Shown here piece by piece: positions 25,246 through 34,707 of a DNA stretch of 64,000 nucleotides (positions within the stretch are counted from its first letter, which is position 1; each line of letters opens with the position of its first letter). Both the position numbers and the translations under genes were made by a program. The notes beneath the pieces are model-generated. The model worked only from the letters and a program-made list of their open reading frames with translations. It ran no database searches and was not told where the DNA came from. Origin of the DNA: a virus; IMG/VR virus record IMGVR_UViG_3300025732_000026, positions 1 to 64,000 of that record; one strand, given 5' to 3'.

Positions 25246-26061
25246 ATGGAAATAAAAGTTAATATTGATGAATTAAAGAAAAATAAACTTTTTGTGGCGA
25301 CTCCGATGTTCGGAGGTCAGTGTAATGGTTTGTATATGAAATCATGTCTTGATTTACAGAATTTGATGAGTAGATATGGTATTGAAACTAAGTTCAGTTT
25401 TCTATTTAATGAAAGTTTAATTCAACGTGCCCGTAACTATTTAACAGATGAATTTCTTCGATCTGGTTTTACTCATATGTTATTCATAGATGCTGATATA
25501 CATTTTAATCCACAAGATATTATCGCATTAATGGCATTGGATAAAGATGTTATCGGAGCGCCATATCCTAAAAAATCTATAAACTGGAATAATGTTAAAC
25601 AAGCAGTATTGAATAATCCAGATATTGATCCTAAAGAATTAGAGAATGTTGTTGGTGAATATGTGTTTAATGTTGTTAATGGCACACAATCATTTAATGT
25701 GACAGAACCATTAGAAGTAATGGAAATTGGTACTGGATTTATGATGATTAAACGACACGTTTTTGATAAGCTAAAAGATGCGTTTCCTAAACTGGCATAT
25801 AAACCAGATCATGTTGGACAAGCAAATTTTGATGGTAGTCGATTTATTCACTCTTATTTTCCTGTAGAAATTGATACTCCTGATGGAATATTAGGTAATG
25901 GCAGTTATAGACTTCTCAGCGAAGATTATTTCTTCAATCAATTGTGGCGAAAAATTGATGGGAAAGTGTGGCTTTGTCCTTGGGTTAAACTCGGTCACGT
26001 GGGAACATACGAATTCAAAGGTAATATGAGTTCTGTCGCAGCACATACTGGCAAATTGTAA
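25246..26061 (+). CDS. GT-A type glycosyltransferase
   Basis: 271 residues. The start FVATPMFGGQCNGLY and SLIQRARNYLTDEFLRSGFTHMLFIDADIHF give a nucleotide-diphosphosugar fold with a DxD-type metal site (Asp82, Asp84). Similar enzymes are common in T4-like phages; the acceptor (surface glycan, DNA or virion protein) is unknown. A strong terminator follows. It lies divergent from the leftward nuclease gene. Confidence 0.75.
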   Translation: MEIKVNIDELKKNKLFVATPMFGGQCNGLYMKSCLDLQNLMSRYGIETKFSFLFNESLIQRARNYLTDEFLRSGFTHMLFIDADIHFNPQDIIALMALDKDVIGAPYPKKSINWNNVKQAVLNNPDIDPKELENVVGEYVFNVVNGTQSFNVTEPLEVMEIGTGFMMIKRHVFDKLKDAFPKLAYKPDHVGQANFDGSRFIHSYFPVEIDTPDGILGNGSYRLLSEDYFFNQLWRKIDGKVWLCPWVKLGHVGTYEFKGNMSSVAAHTGKL

Positions 26062-26084
26062 ATCATAGAGCATTAAAGCATTCA

Positions 26085-26119
26085 GAGAAAGTGATTATTT
26101 TATAATCACTTTCTCTTTT
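26085..26119 (+). terminator. Rho-independent terminator
   Basis: Perfect 14-bp stem GAGAAAGTGATTAT / ATAATCACTTTCTC with a TTT loop, followed by TTTT, 24 bases after the glycosyltransferase stop. Confidence 0.9.
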
Positions 26120-26194
26120 CTATTATAGACATCATTTATTGAATAAAAATCAAACTAATTTTTAGGCTGTTTTCTTTTATTGGGAAAATCTGAC

Positions 26195-26223
26195 TTGCTA
26201 TATTCTTCTCATTATGTTAGAAT
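26195..26223 (+). promoter_or_regulatory. Sigma70-like promoter for the nucleotide/replication unit
   Basis: TTGCTA, a 17-base spacer and TAGAAT with an upstream TG (extended -10), directly after the terminator. It would drive the gene at 26256 onward toward clamp gene 45. Confidence 0.55.
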
Positions 26224-26255
26224 GTTTTAAATTATAAACTTAGGTGGAATTTGAT

Positions 26256-26528
26256 ATGAAAGAAATAGAATCTTTTGTGATTAAATCTTATGTGCTTGAA
26301 GAAAATATATTAACGATTCAAGCACAATTGGAAGGGAATAATAATCCAGTAGATAATCTATATTCTTATGATTTGAATAAGATTGAATGTTTTACATTCA
26401 TTTTTAAGAAATATTTTGAAAATTTTGTTGTATTAGAATCCTTCGTTCAGCAACATTTTAAAGGTTCTCAAGCTAGAGAGATATATAATGCAATTTATGA
26501 TTATAAGGTAAAAACTGCTAAATGTTAA
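26256..26528 (+). CDS. Hypothetical protein
   Basis: 90 residues from the ATG at 26256, with AGGTGG upstream; GTG at 26244 is the alternative. The first half is strand-like, the second helical. It overlaps the dNMP kinase start by 7 bases. The family is not recognised. Confidence 0.55.
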   Translation: MKEIESFVIKSYVLEENILTIQAQLEGNNNPVDNLYSYDLNKIECFTFIFKKYFENFVVLESFVQQHFKGSQAREIYNAIYDYKVKTAKC

Positions 26529-27160
26529 TAGGATTAGTTGGATTCGCTGGTTCTGGTAAAAATACTGTTGCCAATATTCTAAAAGAAGAGTATAATTTCC
26601 AACAATCATCATTTGCAACAAAACTCAAAGACATTGTTGCAATTTTATTTAATTGGCCAAGAGATTTGCTCGAAGGGATTACTGAAGAATCACGAATTTT
26701 TAGAGAAACGAAAGATGAGTATTGGAGTAATATTCTTGAAAGAGATGTTACTCCGAGATTTGTATTACAATATATCGGCACAAATATATTTAGAGTACAT
26801 TTTCACTCAGATTTTTGGATTCATTCATTGTTCTCGGAATTGGATTTAACTAAAAATAATGTAATATCCGATGTTAGATTTAGAAATGAGATATTAGCAA
26901 TAAAAGATTATGGTGGTATTATTCTTAGAGTGAAACGCGGCGATGATCCAATTTGGTTTAATAAATTATATTCTGCGCCATTAGTGGAAGGTATTCGTGA
27001 AGAAATCATGAAGAAATATAATTCACATCAAAGCGAATATGATTGGATATTGCCATGCTATACTGAAACAATTCATAATGATCGTGGAATAGATGATCTG
27101 AGATTATATGTAGAAACATGTATGAATAGAATTGGATTAATTGAAGGAGTTAAATTATGA
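26522..27160 (+). CDS. 1: Deoxynucleoside monophosphate kinase (gp1-like)
   Basis: 212 residues. P-loop GFAGSGKNT (7-15), then NWPRDLLEGITEESR and a lid-like region VTPRFVLQYIGTNIFRVHF, with VISDVRFRNE, all typical of T4 gene 1 kinase. It phosphorylates dTMP, dGMP and, in T4, hydroxymethyl-dCMP. It overlaps both neighbours by a few bases. The length is near T4 gp1 (241). Confidence 0.88.
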   Translation: MLIGLVGFAGSGKNTVANILKEEYNFQQSSFATKLKDIVAILFNWPRDLLEGITEESRIFRETKDEYWSNILERDVTPRFVLQYIGTNIFRVHFHSDFWIHSLFSELDLTKNNVISDVRFRNEILAIKDYGGIILRVKRGDDPIWFNKLYSAPLVEGIREEIMKKYNSHQSEYDWILPCYTETIHNDRGIDDLRLYVETCMNRIGLIEGVKL

Positions 27161-28167
27161 GTCAAGAAAAAGCTTTAGTTTTAAGAACGTGTAAAGCAGA
27201 CGGAACAAGTTATGGTGACTTTCAGTGGCCAACGGAGATTGGCTCGATTGTCAAATGTCCAGATTGGAAACCGACGAAAGAATGTGGAAACGGACTTCAT
27301 GGATTGCTGGATGGTCTTGGTGATCTTTTTCTATTGTCTAGCTCTATTGATGCCATTTGGCAGGTAGTTGAAGTTGATCGGTCGCAATGTATTGAACTAG
27401 GCGGAAAAGTCAAATTTCCTGAGTGTAAATTGGTGTATTCTGGGGATATGCTTGGTGCATTGATGCTGTTTGTTGACTATAACGTACAGCAATTGAAATC
27501 TGATGATGATTGTGCTGGATTAGTATCAACTGAAGATTATAGTCATTTAGCAGCATCTGGATATAATAGTCGATTAGCGGCATCTGGATATTATAGCCAA
27601 TTAGCTGCATCTGGAACAAACAGCCAATTAGCTGCATCTGGAAATAATAGTCAATTAGCTGCATCTGGAACAAACAGCCAATTAGCTGCATCTGGAAATA
27701 ATAGCCAATTAGCTGCATCTGGAAATAATAGCCAATTAGCTGCATCGGGGGATTTTAGTAGAATAGCGGCATCTGGATATTATAGCCAATTAGCTGCATC
27801 TGGAACAAACAGCCAATTAGCTGCATCTGGAACAAACAGCCAATTAGCTGCATCTGGAAATAATAGCCAATTAGCTGCATCTGGAAATAATAGTCAATTA
27901 GCCGCATCGGGGGATTTTAGTAGAGTAGTGACATCTGGATATTATTGTCGATTATCTGCATCTGGAAAAGGATCAATTGTAATGTGTGCAGGAGACGCAA
28001 ATACAGTTTCAGCAGGGGAAAATGGTACAATTGTGTTATCTAAGTGGAATAATATTGCGAAAAGACATGAAGTACGAGTAGGATATATTGGAGAGAATGG
28101 TCTAAAACCTAATGTTGCATATGAATTAGATCAAAATTTTGAATTTGTAGAATTTGTTGGAGTTTAA
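27157..28167 (+). CDS. Tandem nonapeptide-repeat protein
   Basis: 336 residues. The N-terminal domain (1-127) has KALVLRTCKADGTSYGDFQWP...ECGNGLHG...WQVVEVD, a unit seen in phage and bacterial repeat proteins of unknown role. Residues 128-271 are sixteen copies of a 9-residue repeat, consensus NSQLAASGx, likely a beta-solenoid. The C-terminal 65 residues are a non-repeat cap. It sits between dNMP kinase and the clamp gene, overlapping the former by four bases. It may be a surface-binding or spacer protein; function unknown. Confidence 0.75.
   Translation: MSQEKALVLRTCKADGTSYGDFQWPTEIGSIVKCPDWKPTKECGNGLHGLLDGLGDLFLLSSSIDAIWQVVEVDRSQCIELGGKVKFPECKLVYSGDMLGALMLFVDYNVQQLKSDDDCAGLVSTEDYSHLAASGYNSRLAASGYYSQLAASGTNSQLAASGNNSQLAASGTNSQLAASGNNSQLAASGNNSQLAASGDFSRIAASGYYSQLAASGTNSQLAASGTNSQLAASGNNSQLAASGNNSQLAASGDFSRVVTSGYYCRLSASGKGSIVMCAGDANTVSAGENGTIVLSKWNNIAKRHEVRVGYIGENGLKPNVAYELDQNFEFVEFVGV
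27538..27969 (+). repeat. Sixteen 27-bp coding tandem repeats
   Basis: Sixteen in-frame 27-bp units encode YSQLAASG-type nonapeptides. Many central units are identical (for example AGCCAATTAGCTGCATCTGG). Two larger blocks, each running from a YYSQ unit to a DFSR unit, show a higher-order duplication, so copy number probably changes by recombination. Confidence 0.95.
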
Positions 28168-28185
28168 TTTTTAATAGGAAAATGT

Positions 28186-28872
28186 ATGAAATTTAGTAAT
28201 TTAACAATGCAGTTATTGAAAAATTTTGCGAATATTAATTCAGGAATATATTTCAAAGAAGGAAACAAACTTAGAACAATATCTACGCAGCAAGATATTC
28301 TAGTAGATGCTGAAATTGATGATGTTATTCCTACTGATTTTGGAGTATATGATCTGAATAATTTTCTCGCAGTTCTTTCTATTCATAAAGATTCTAGTCC
28401 TAATTTGGAATTTGAAAATAATAATATTATTATCTCTAGTGATGATAAACGTAGTAAAATTAGATATAGATTTTGTGAACCTACTATGATTGTTAGACCA
28501 CCAGAAAAAGATATTATCATTAAAGATGCTGAGATGAATTTTTCATTAGCGGAAAATGATTTAGCTTGGATATTAAAGACAGCAAGTGTTTTGAATTGCC
28601 CACAAGTATCATTCAAATCAGATGGCGAAAAATTAACTATTAATGCAGTAAACACAGTTGATAATTCAGCGCATACAAATTCGTTGGAAATTGGTGATAG
28701 TGATGGCAAAGTTTTTAATATTATATTCAAAACCGAGAAGATTCAGAAAGTATTATTGGGTGATTATGATGTAATCATTTCATCCAAAGGAATTGCAAAA
28801 TTTGATAATAAGTCAATCATATTGAAATACTATTTAAGTACGGAATCTGGATCGGAATACAAACATGAATAA
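28186..28872 (+). CDS. 45: Sliding clamp gp45
   Basis: 228 residues, equal to T4 gp45. The start MKFSNLTMQLLKNFANINSGIYFKEGN and block YDLNNFLAVLSIHKDS are typical of the T4-type trimeric clamp. It tethers polymerase gp43 and acts with gp55 in late transcription. It overlaps gene 44 by 8 bases, keeping the 45-44-62-regA order of T4. Confidence 0.95.
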   Translation: MKFSNLTMQLLKNFANINSGIYFKEGNKLRTISTQQDILVDAEIDDVIPTDFGVYDLNNFLAVLSIHKDSSPNLEFENNNIIISSDDKRSKIRYRFCEPTMIVRPPEKDIIIKDAEMNFSLAENDLAWILKTASVLNCPQVSFKSDGEKLTINAVNTVDNSAHTNSLEIGDSDGKVFNIIFKTEKIQKVLLGDYDVIISSKGIAKFDNKSIILKYYLSTESGSEYKHE

Positions 28873-29806
28873 TGAAGAATTTCTATTTTCTCAGAAATAT
28901 AGACCCAAAACTGTTTCTGAATGTATTCTACCAAAACGATTAAAGGATTTGTTTCAATCATATGTTAATGATAGGCAAGTTCCGAATCTACTATTATATT
29001 CCGGTAGTGGAATGGGCAAAACAACCACCGCAAGAGCGATATGCGAAGAAATAGGATTGGATTATCTGATAATTAATGGTTCAGATGAGAATGGTGTTGA
29101 TACTGTAAGAAATAAAATAACTAATTATGCAAGTTCTATGTCATTGAAAGGTGGTAAAAAAGTTATTATAATAGATGAGATGGAATACATGTCCTTGAAT
29201 GCTCAAGCGATTTTGCGACATGCCACTGAAGAGTTTTCTCATAATTGTACTTTTATTTTTACATGTAATTATCCTTCAAAGATTATTGAACCATTGCATT
29301 CAAGATGTGCAGTCATTGATTTTTCTCTTAAAGCAAATGAGAAACCAGAAATGGCAGCACTATTCTTTGATCGAGTAAAACATATACTTAAAATAGAATC
29401 GATTGAGTATGATGCTAAAGTCATAGTGGAAATTATTAAAAAATATTTTCCCGATTATCGTCGAGTGTTGAATGAGTTGCAGAGATATTCTAAGTTTGGA
29501 AAAATCGATACTGGAATATTATCAGATTTAACAGATGAATCCGTTAAGGAATTGATCAAACATATTGCTAGTAAAGATTTTACGGCAATGCGCAAATGGG
29601 TAGGAATACATGGGTTGGATGCGTCTAATATATATCGTCAAATATATGATCAGTTATCCGCCACAATGGAAGCTGATAGCGTTCCCGCTGCGGTGATGAT
29701 TCTGGGTGATTATATGTATAAATCGGCATTTTGCTCAGATCAGGAAATTAATCTTGCGGCATGTTGTACGGAATTGATGGTAGAGTGTTCTTTCTTGGAT
29801 AAATGA
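28865..29806 (+). CDS. 44: Clamp loader ATPase gp44
   Basis: 313 residues, near T4 gp44 (319). Start LFSQKYRPKTVSECILP, Walker A GSGMGKTT (47-54), Walker B IIIDE (101-105), sensor block FIFTCNYPSKIIEPLHSRC. With gp62 it opens and loads the gp45 clamp. It ends one base before gene 62. Confidence 0.95.
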   Translation: MNNEEFLFSQKYRPKTVSECILPKRLKDLFQSYVNDRQVPNLLLYSGSGMGKTTTARAICEEIGLDYLIINGSDENGVDTVRNKITNYASSMSLKGGKKVIIIDEMEYMSLNAQAILRHATEEFSHNCTFIFTCNYPSKIIEPLHSRCAVIDFSLKANEKPEMAALFFDRVKHILKIESIEYDAKVIVEIIKKYFPDYRRVLNELQRYSKFGKIDTGILSDLTDESVKELIKHIASKDFTAMRKWVGIHGLDASNIYRQIYDQLSATMEADSVPAAVMILGDYMYKSAFCSDQEINLAACCTELMVECSFLDK

Positions 29807-29807
29807 T

Positions 29808-30188
29808 ATGACAGTTTGGGATTTTACAAATGCAATAATGCTTAACAAAAAGCAATTATTGGATAATGTTACTGAGAAAGAATTCATTCCATACATAATA
29901 AATAAAACATTATCATATCATCGAGATTGTATTTTTTATGCAAATGAGATGAATAGTAGATCATATTTAAGTAAAAATATGCAAAATGATTTTTACTTAA
30001 ATGCAATAAAACCAAGAAAACGACCATTCATAAAATGGTCGAAGCAAATAGATGATGTTGTTGTTGATCTCGTGAAAGATTTTTTTGGGTGTTCAGTAAG
30101 ACAGGCTAGAGAAATATTACCATTGATGGATGATAGTAAAATAGATTTCATAAAACAAAAAATAGATAAAGGTGGATTGAATGATTGA
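29808..30188 (+). CDS. 62: Clamp loader small subunit gp62
   Basis: 126 residues, shorter than T4 gp62 (187) but in the exact T4 position between 44 and regA. It is helical, with DFTNAIMLNKKQLLDN and a C-terminal FFGCSVRQAREILPLM. It is the fifth subunit of the gp44/62 clamp loader. The stop overlaps the regA start. The short length suits gp62 of marine T4-like phages. Confidence 0.85.
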   Translation: MTVWDFTNAIMLNKKQLLDNVTEKEFIPYIINKTLSYHRDCIFYANEMNSRSYLSKNMQNDFYLNAIKPRKRPFIKWSKQIDDVVVDLVKDFFGCSVRQAREILPLMDDSKIDFIKQKIDKGGLND

Positions 30189-30588
30189 AATGAAAAATAT
30201 TGGTGTTGAGATAGAATTGCCAGATGATGAGTGTTTTTTGAAGATTCAAGAAACACTGACTCGAATTGGAATTCCTACTAAAGATTATAAGCTATTTCAA
30301 ACTGCACATATTTTACACAAACAAGGCAGATTTTGGATAGTACATTTTAAGGAAATGTTTATTCTTGATGGTAGGGAATCTAATGTATCGGATGACGATA
30401 TTGCGCGAAGAAATACTATATCCAAATTGCTTCAAGATTGGGAATTGGTTAAGATTCTCAATTTTAGATCGATAGAAGGTAATCTTGCTCCAATATCTGA
30501 TATTAAAATTATCAAACATTCAGAGAAATTTCGATGGGAATTATTGCCGAAATATACTATCGGAAAAAAACATTTTATTAGAAAATAA
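30181..30588 (+). CDS. regA: RegA translational repressor
   Basis: 135 residues (T4 122). IQETLTRIGIPTKDYKLFQTAHILHKQGRFWIVHFKEMFILDGR and WELLPKYTIGK align with T4 RegA by eye. It binds the start regions of early messages, including those of clamp and loader genes, and blocks their translation. It overlaps gene 62 by 8 bases. Confidence 0.95.
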   Translation: MIEMKNIGVEIELPDDECFLKIQETLTRIGIPTKDYKLFQTAHILHKQGRFWIVHFKEMFILDGRESNVSDDDIARRNTISKLLQDWELVKILNFRSIEGNLAPISDIKIIKHSEKFRWELLPKYTIGKKHFIRK

Positions 30589-30634
30589 GCTGATTAATTT
30601 GAGATTTACTATATGATGATCCTTGGAGATTATC

Positions 30635-30823
30635 ATGGCAGATAAAAAAAGTAGAAATCGGGTAATCCAGTTGAGAAATAGAATTACTAATGACGTTGTG
30701 TACACTAGAAGTATTGATGACATTGTTATTATTAATGGTGTAAAATTCATTAAAGCATTTAATGAATATCAACCACAACGATCATTTTTAATTAATTTAG
30801 AAGCATATGCCAGAATCCGTTGA
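30635..30823 (+). CDS. Small basic protein
   Basis: 62 residues from the ATG at 30635, preceded by TTGGAGA. Basic N-terminus (ADKKSRNRVIQLRNRI) then a strand pattern ending in a helix. It lies between regA and dCMP deaminase. The family is not recognised. Confidence 0.6.
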   Translation: MADKKSRNRVIQLRNRITNDVVYTRSIDDIVIINGVKFIKAFNEYQPQRSFLINLEAYARIR

Positions 30824-30842
30824 ATAATATGGAATATGAAAA

Positions 30843-31280
30843 ATGACAGAAAAAGAATTAAAATATCATACTTTGTACTTAGATATAGCAGAACGAATCT
30901 CTCAAATGAGTCATGCGCGAAGATTGCGAGTTGGAGCATTAATTGAGAAAAACGGTACTATTATTTCCATGGGATGGAATGGTACACCTAAAGGATTTCA
31001 CAATAATTGTGAACATGAATATTTTGATGAAATAGGTAATTGTACGTTAGAAACTAAAAATGAAACAATTCATGCTGAAATGAATGCCATTGGCAAATTG
31101 GCAGAAAATGGAATTTCTGCATCCGGTTCCAATTTGTATTTGACCCATTCCCCATGTCTTGAATGCTCGAAATTGATACAACGAGCCGGAATCAAAACAG
31201 TAATTTACAAGAAAGAGTATCGTAATGATAATGGAATTAGATTTTTAAAAAAATGTGGTGTGGAGATTTACAAATTATGA
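30843..31280 (+). CDS. cd: dCMP deaminase
   Basis: 145 residues. Zinc site HAE (77-79) with catalytic Glu79, and PCLEC (104-108). The loop WNGTPKGFHNNCEHEY is typical of ComE/dCMP deaminases. It makes dUMP for thymidylate synthesis, feeding ThyX. It is shorter than T4 Cd (193). Its stop overlaps the next start by four bases. Confidence 0.93.
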   Translation: MTEKELKYHTLYLDIAERISQMSHARRLRVGALIEKNGTIISMGWNGTPKGFHNNCEHEYFDEIGNCTLETKNETIHAEMNAIGKLAENGISASGSNLYLTHSPCLECSKLIQRAGIKTVIYKKEYRNDNGIRFLKKCGVEIYKL

Positions 31281-31717
31281 AACGTATAGGATTCACTTGC
31301 TCTACTTTTGATTTACTTCACGCTGGACATATTATGATGTTGCAGGAAGCTAAAGAACATTGTGATATACTGATAGTGGGATTACAGATTGATCCTACTG
31401 TTGATAGACCCGAAAAAAATAAACCTATTCAATCTATTGTTGAGAGATTTATTCAATTAAAAGCAATAAAATATGTTGATGAGATTGTTCCTTATCATAC
31501 AGAAAATGATTTACTGGATATTCTAAAAGCATTTCCTATTGATATTAGATTTGTTGGTGATGAATACACTATTAAAGATTTTACCGGCAAAACATATTGT
31601 AGTGAAAATAATATTGAATTATTTTATAATTCAAGAAAACATAGTTGGTCAACAACTGAATTGCGTAATAGGATTTATGGAACATCATCTGTTGGCGGTT
31701 TAAAATATAAATTATAG
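31277..31717 (+). CDS. Cytidylyltransferase-like nucleotidyltransferase
   Basis: 146 residues from the ATG at 31277. Motifs GFTCSTFDLLHAGHIMMLQEAK (the HxGH site: His-Ala-Gly-His) and YNSRKHSWSTTELRNRI match the TagD/glycerol-3-phosphate cytidylyltransferase-like family. It would join CTP or ATP to a small phosphate substrate. It could serve the glycan island or lipid and cofactor metabolism; the substrate is not shown. Confidence 0.8.
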   Translation: MKRIGFTCSTFDLLHAGHIMMLQEAKEHCDILIVGLQIDPTVDRPEKNKPIQSIVERFIQLKAIKYVDEIVPYHTENDLLDILKAFPIDIRFVGDEYTIKDFTGKTYCSENNIELFYNSRKHSWSTTELRNRIYGTSSVGGLKYKL

Positions 31718-31724
31718 GAGAATA

Positions 31725-31802
31725 ATGAATATAATAGATATTATTTTATTGATACTGGGGTATGTTTTATACTTGGTATTAGTTTTTAAAATTACAAAGT
31801 GA
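31725..31802 (+). CDS. Membrane micro-protein, 25 aa
   Basis: Clear AGGAG ribosome site seven bases before the ATG. Almost entirely hydrophobic (IIDIILLILGYVLYLVLVF) with a short basic end. It fills the gap between two genes. Function unknown. Confidence 0.5.
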   Translation: MNIIDIILLILGYVLYLVLVFKITK

Positions 31803-31808
31803 GAGAAT

Positions 31809-32237
31809 ATGAACGTTTTTGAAGATCAAGCAAAATTTATGTTAGCAGTTGATAATACTGTTGGTGAATTTAATCCAAAACAATTTAAGTTGTATTTGAA
31901 ATTAATAGTTGAAGAATTTATCGAATTATTGGATGATAGTGAGTCGGGTAATAGGATCGATCAATTAGATGATTTAATTGATTTGTTGGTAGTCACAATC
32001 GGAACAATACATTCACTGGGAGTAAATCCAGAAGATGCTTGGAAAGAGGTAATACGATCTAATATGAGTAAAGTTGATCCTATTACTGGTAAAGTATTGA
32101 AACGCGAAGATGGGAAGGTTATTAAGCCAGAAGCATATTCATCTCCATTCTTAAATAATTGTGTGATTGGTGATGAATTGAACCAATTCGATTATTCAGA
32201 TGTAATTGCTGAGTTAAAAACTAAATTAGGAGTATAA
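31809..32237 (+). CDS. MazG-like nucleotide pyrophosphohydrolase
   Basis: 142 residues. The all-alpha NTP-PPase pattern KLIVEEFIELLDD followed by IDQLDDLIDLLVVTIG supplies the Glu/Asp metal ligands. In phages this fold hydrolyses dNTPs (dUTP, dCTP) or ppGpp. T4 gp56 has a related role in removing dCTP, so a part in excluding a base is possible but not shown. Confidence 0.8.
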   Translation: MNVFEDQAKFMLAVDNTVGEFNPKQFKLYLKLIVEEFIELLDDSESGNRIDQLDDLIDLLVVTIGTIHSLGVNPEDAWKEVIRSNMSKVDPITGKVLKREDGKVIKPEAYSSPFLNNCVIGDELNQFDYSDVIAELKTKLGV

Positions 32238-32239
32238 TC

Positions 32240-32551
32240 ATGTCGATTGCATTATTAACGTTCAAAGGATTGCAAACGGTTATCGCAACAGTCGATGATA
32301 ATTTTGTGAGTGAAAATAAGATAAAATTATCTAAATTGTTATTTGTAATGTCACAACCAACTCAGCAAGGTTCACAATTGGTATTCGTACCATTTTTAGA
32401 ATTTTCGGAACAGTGGGAAACTGGAATAGAATTTGATCGATCTGAATTTACTGTAATCAGTGATCCAATTTCTTCTATCACAGAAAAATATCGAGAAATG
32501 TTTAGTGAGATTCAAATTGCATCTGCAATGCCTAAATGGAAAGGCAGATAA
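32240..32551 (+). CDS. Conserved small protein next to the polymerase
   Basis: 103 residues. The pattern LTFKGLQTVIATVD...LLFVMSQPTQQGSQLVFVPFLEFSEQWETGIEF...ITEKYREMFS recalls a small beta-barrel (Sm-like) protein present in many T4-like marine phages. Its stop is adjacent to the polymerase GTG start. Function unknown. Confidence 0.65.
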   Translation: MSIALLTFKGLQTVIATVDDNFVSENKIKLSKLLFVMSQPTQQGSQLVFVPFLEFSEQWETGIEFDRSEFTVISDPISSITEKYREMFSEIQIASAMPKWKGR

Positions 32552-34663
32552 GTGTACTATACAAATGTTGCGGTTCTTGGGAATAATATCTGTCTTAGAG
32601 GTATAAAGAATGGTAAAAGATTTAACTCTAAGATTCAATATAAACCTAGTTTATATGTCAGATCAGAAATCGATTCGATATATAAAACTATTCATAGTGA
32701 AAATTTAGATAAAATTGAATTTGATAATATTAAATCTACCAGAGAATTTATTAACTCGTATAAAGATGTTGAGAATTTTTCAATATATGGAAATCAATCA
32801 TTTGAGTATGCTTTTATTGCAGATAATTTTAAAAATGAAATTGAATGGAATATAGATGACATATCAATTGCAATTGTTGATATTGAAACGTATAGTGCCA
32901 ATGGATTTCCAGATCCCGAGAAAGCTGAACATCCGATAACAGCTATTACCATACGGTATTTGAAACAATATTCAATATCATTCGCATGTGGTGAATATAC
33001 ACCTAAATTCACAAATTCAAAATATATAAATTGTTTAGATGAATATGATTTGTGTGTCAAATTTGTGAATTATTGGAATAAAAATTGTCCAGATATAATG
33101 ACAGGTTGGAATATTCAAGGATTTGATATTGCATATTTATTCAATCGAATATCTAAAATATGTGGAGAAACAGAAGTTCAAAAATTATCTCCTTGGGGTG
33201 TTATCAATAAATCTCAAAAATTTTCAAAAACGACCGGTAAAGCATATAGTATATATAAAATATATGGAATAGCAGTATTAGATTATCTTGATTTATATAA
33301 ACAATTTTCACCAGTTAAACAAGAATCTTATAAATTGGATGTAATTTGTAATTATGAGTTGGGTACTGGTAAATTAAATTATGATGAATATAGTTCCTTG
33401 CACCAATTATATGTTCAAAATTTTGAGAAATTTATTGATTATAATATTATTGATTGTGAGTTGATAGAACACCTAGAAGATAAGCTAAAGCTAATAGAAC
33501 TTGCTGCGACATTGGCATATGATACTAAATCTCAGTTCGAAGATGTGTTCACACAAACTAGAATGTGGGATGCAATTATATATAATCATCTACTAGCCAA
33601 TAATGTGATAATTCCTGCCAAGGAAATTTCAACAAAGGACGTTAAATTTGAGGGGGCATATGTTAAAGACCCCGTAGTTGGAAAATATAAAAATGTTGTT
33701 TCGTTTGATCTTGAGAGTTTATATCCTAGTTTGATTCAGCAATATAATTTGAGTCCCGATACAATTATCGAACCGGAAAATTATACACCAGAGATACGAG
33801 AAATCGTATCGCGGAATATAACAGTTGATAAATTATTGAATCAGGAAATCGATTTTTCTAAATTACAAAATGTCGTAATGGCAGCTAATGGTCATTTTTT
33901 TAGAATTGGTAAACAAGGATTTTTACCAGAAATATTGGCAAAAATGGGTGCTGATCGAAAAAAATATAAGAGATTGATGCTCGATACCAAGAAAGAATTA
34001 GAAAAACACAAAATCAATAATACATTAACTGATGATATTTTAAATGAATTAGAAAGAAAAATTGCCAGATATAATAATCTTCAATTGGCAAAAAAGGTTC
34101 AATCCAATTCGGGTTTTGGCACGCTAGGCAGCGCGTATTTTAGATTTTTTGATACCAGAATCGCAGAAGCGATAACGTTATCAGGACAATTGGCTGTTAG
34201 GTGGGTTGAACAAGAAGTAGATAAACTATTGAATCATTTATTAAAAACGGAAAACGAGAATTATTGTTTGTATTCTGATACTGATAGTTGTTTTTTGCTT
34301 TTAAATCAAGTAGTTAGTAGAGCAAGTATAGATCATTCAGTAGTTGAGAATAGAATAAATTTTCTGGATAAATTATGTGATACTATTATTCAACCACATA
34401 TTCAAAAAGCATATGATAAATTGTTTCGATATATTGGTGGATATGAGAATAAAATGTATATGAAACGTGAGAAAATATGTTCAGATGTTATTTTTACCGG
34501 AAAAAAACATTATATTCTGAGTGTATATGATAATGAGGGTGTTCGATATTCTGAACCTCAGTTGGCAATAGTTGGATTGGAAATGATTAAAACTTCTACT
34601 CCAACTATTATTCGAGATAAATTAAAGAACTTGTTAAAATTTTATTATATGGTACAGAAGTAG
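32552..34663 (+). CDS. 43: DNA polymerase gp43, N-terminal part (frame broken)
   Basis: 703 residues from a GTG. It is a family B polymerase with exonuclease DIETYS (~residue 110), NIQGFDIAYLF, polymerase SFDLESLYPSLIQQYN, KKVQSNSGFGTLGS and YSDTDSCF. The frame ends 44 bases before the next fragment. T4 gp43 is 898 residues; about 150 C-terminal residues are missing here. The matching sequence continues in the -1 frame from the run AAAATTTT near 34636-34643. Confidence 0.93.
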   Translation: MYYTNVAVLGNNICLRGIKNGKRFNSKIQYKPSLYVRSEIDSIYKTIHSENLDKIEFDNIKSTREFINSYKDVENFSIYGNQSFEYAFIADNFKNEIEWNIDDISIAIVDIETYSANGFPDPEKAEHPITAITIRYLKQYSISFACGEYTPKFTNSKYINCLDEYDLCVKFVNYWNKNCPDIMTGWNIQGFDIAYLFNRISKICGETEVQKLSPWGVINKSQKFSKTTGKAYSIYKIYGIAVLDYLDLYKQFSPVKQESYKLDVICNYELGTGKLNYDEYSSLHQLYVQNFEKFIDYNIIDCELIEHLEDKLKLIELAATLAYDTKSQFEDVFTQTRMWDAIIYNHLLANNVIIPAKEISTKDVKFEGAYVKDPVVGKYKNVVSFDLESLYPSLIQQYNLSPDTIIEPENYTPEIREIVSRNITVDKLLNQEIDFSKLQNVVMAANGHFFRIGKQGFLPEILAKMGADRKKYKRLMLDTKKELEKHKINNTLTDDILNELERKIARYNNLQLAKKVQSNSGFGTLGSAYFRFFDTRIAEAITLSGQLAVRWVEQEVDKLLNHLLKTENENYCLYSDTDSCFLLLNQVVSRASIDHSVVENRINFLDKLCDTIIQPHIQKAYDKLFRYIGGYENKMYMKREKICSDVIFTGKKHYILSVYDNEGVRYSEPQLAIVGLEMIKTSTPTIIRDKLKNLLKFYYMVQK

Positions 34664-34707
34664 AATTACAAGAAGATATTTTACATTTTGAGAAAAAATT
34701 TATAGAA

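Noticed and set aside
27410-27745. A 111-codon minus-strand frame opposite the nonapeptide repeats
   Set aside because: It is the mirror of a 27-bp in-frame repeat, which keeps an antisense frame open by itself; no start signal.
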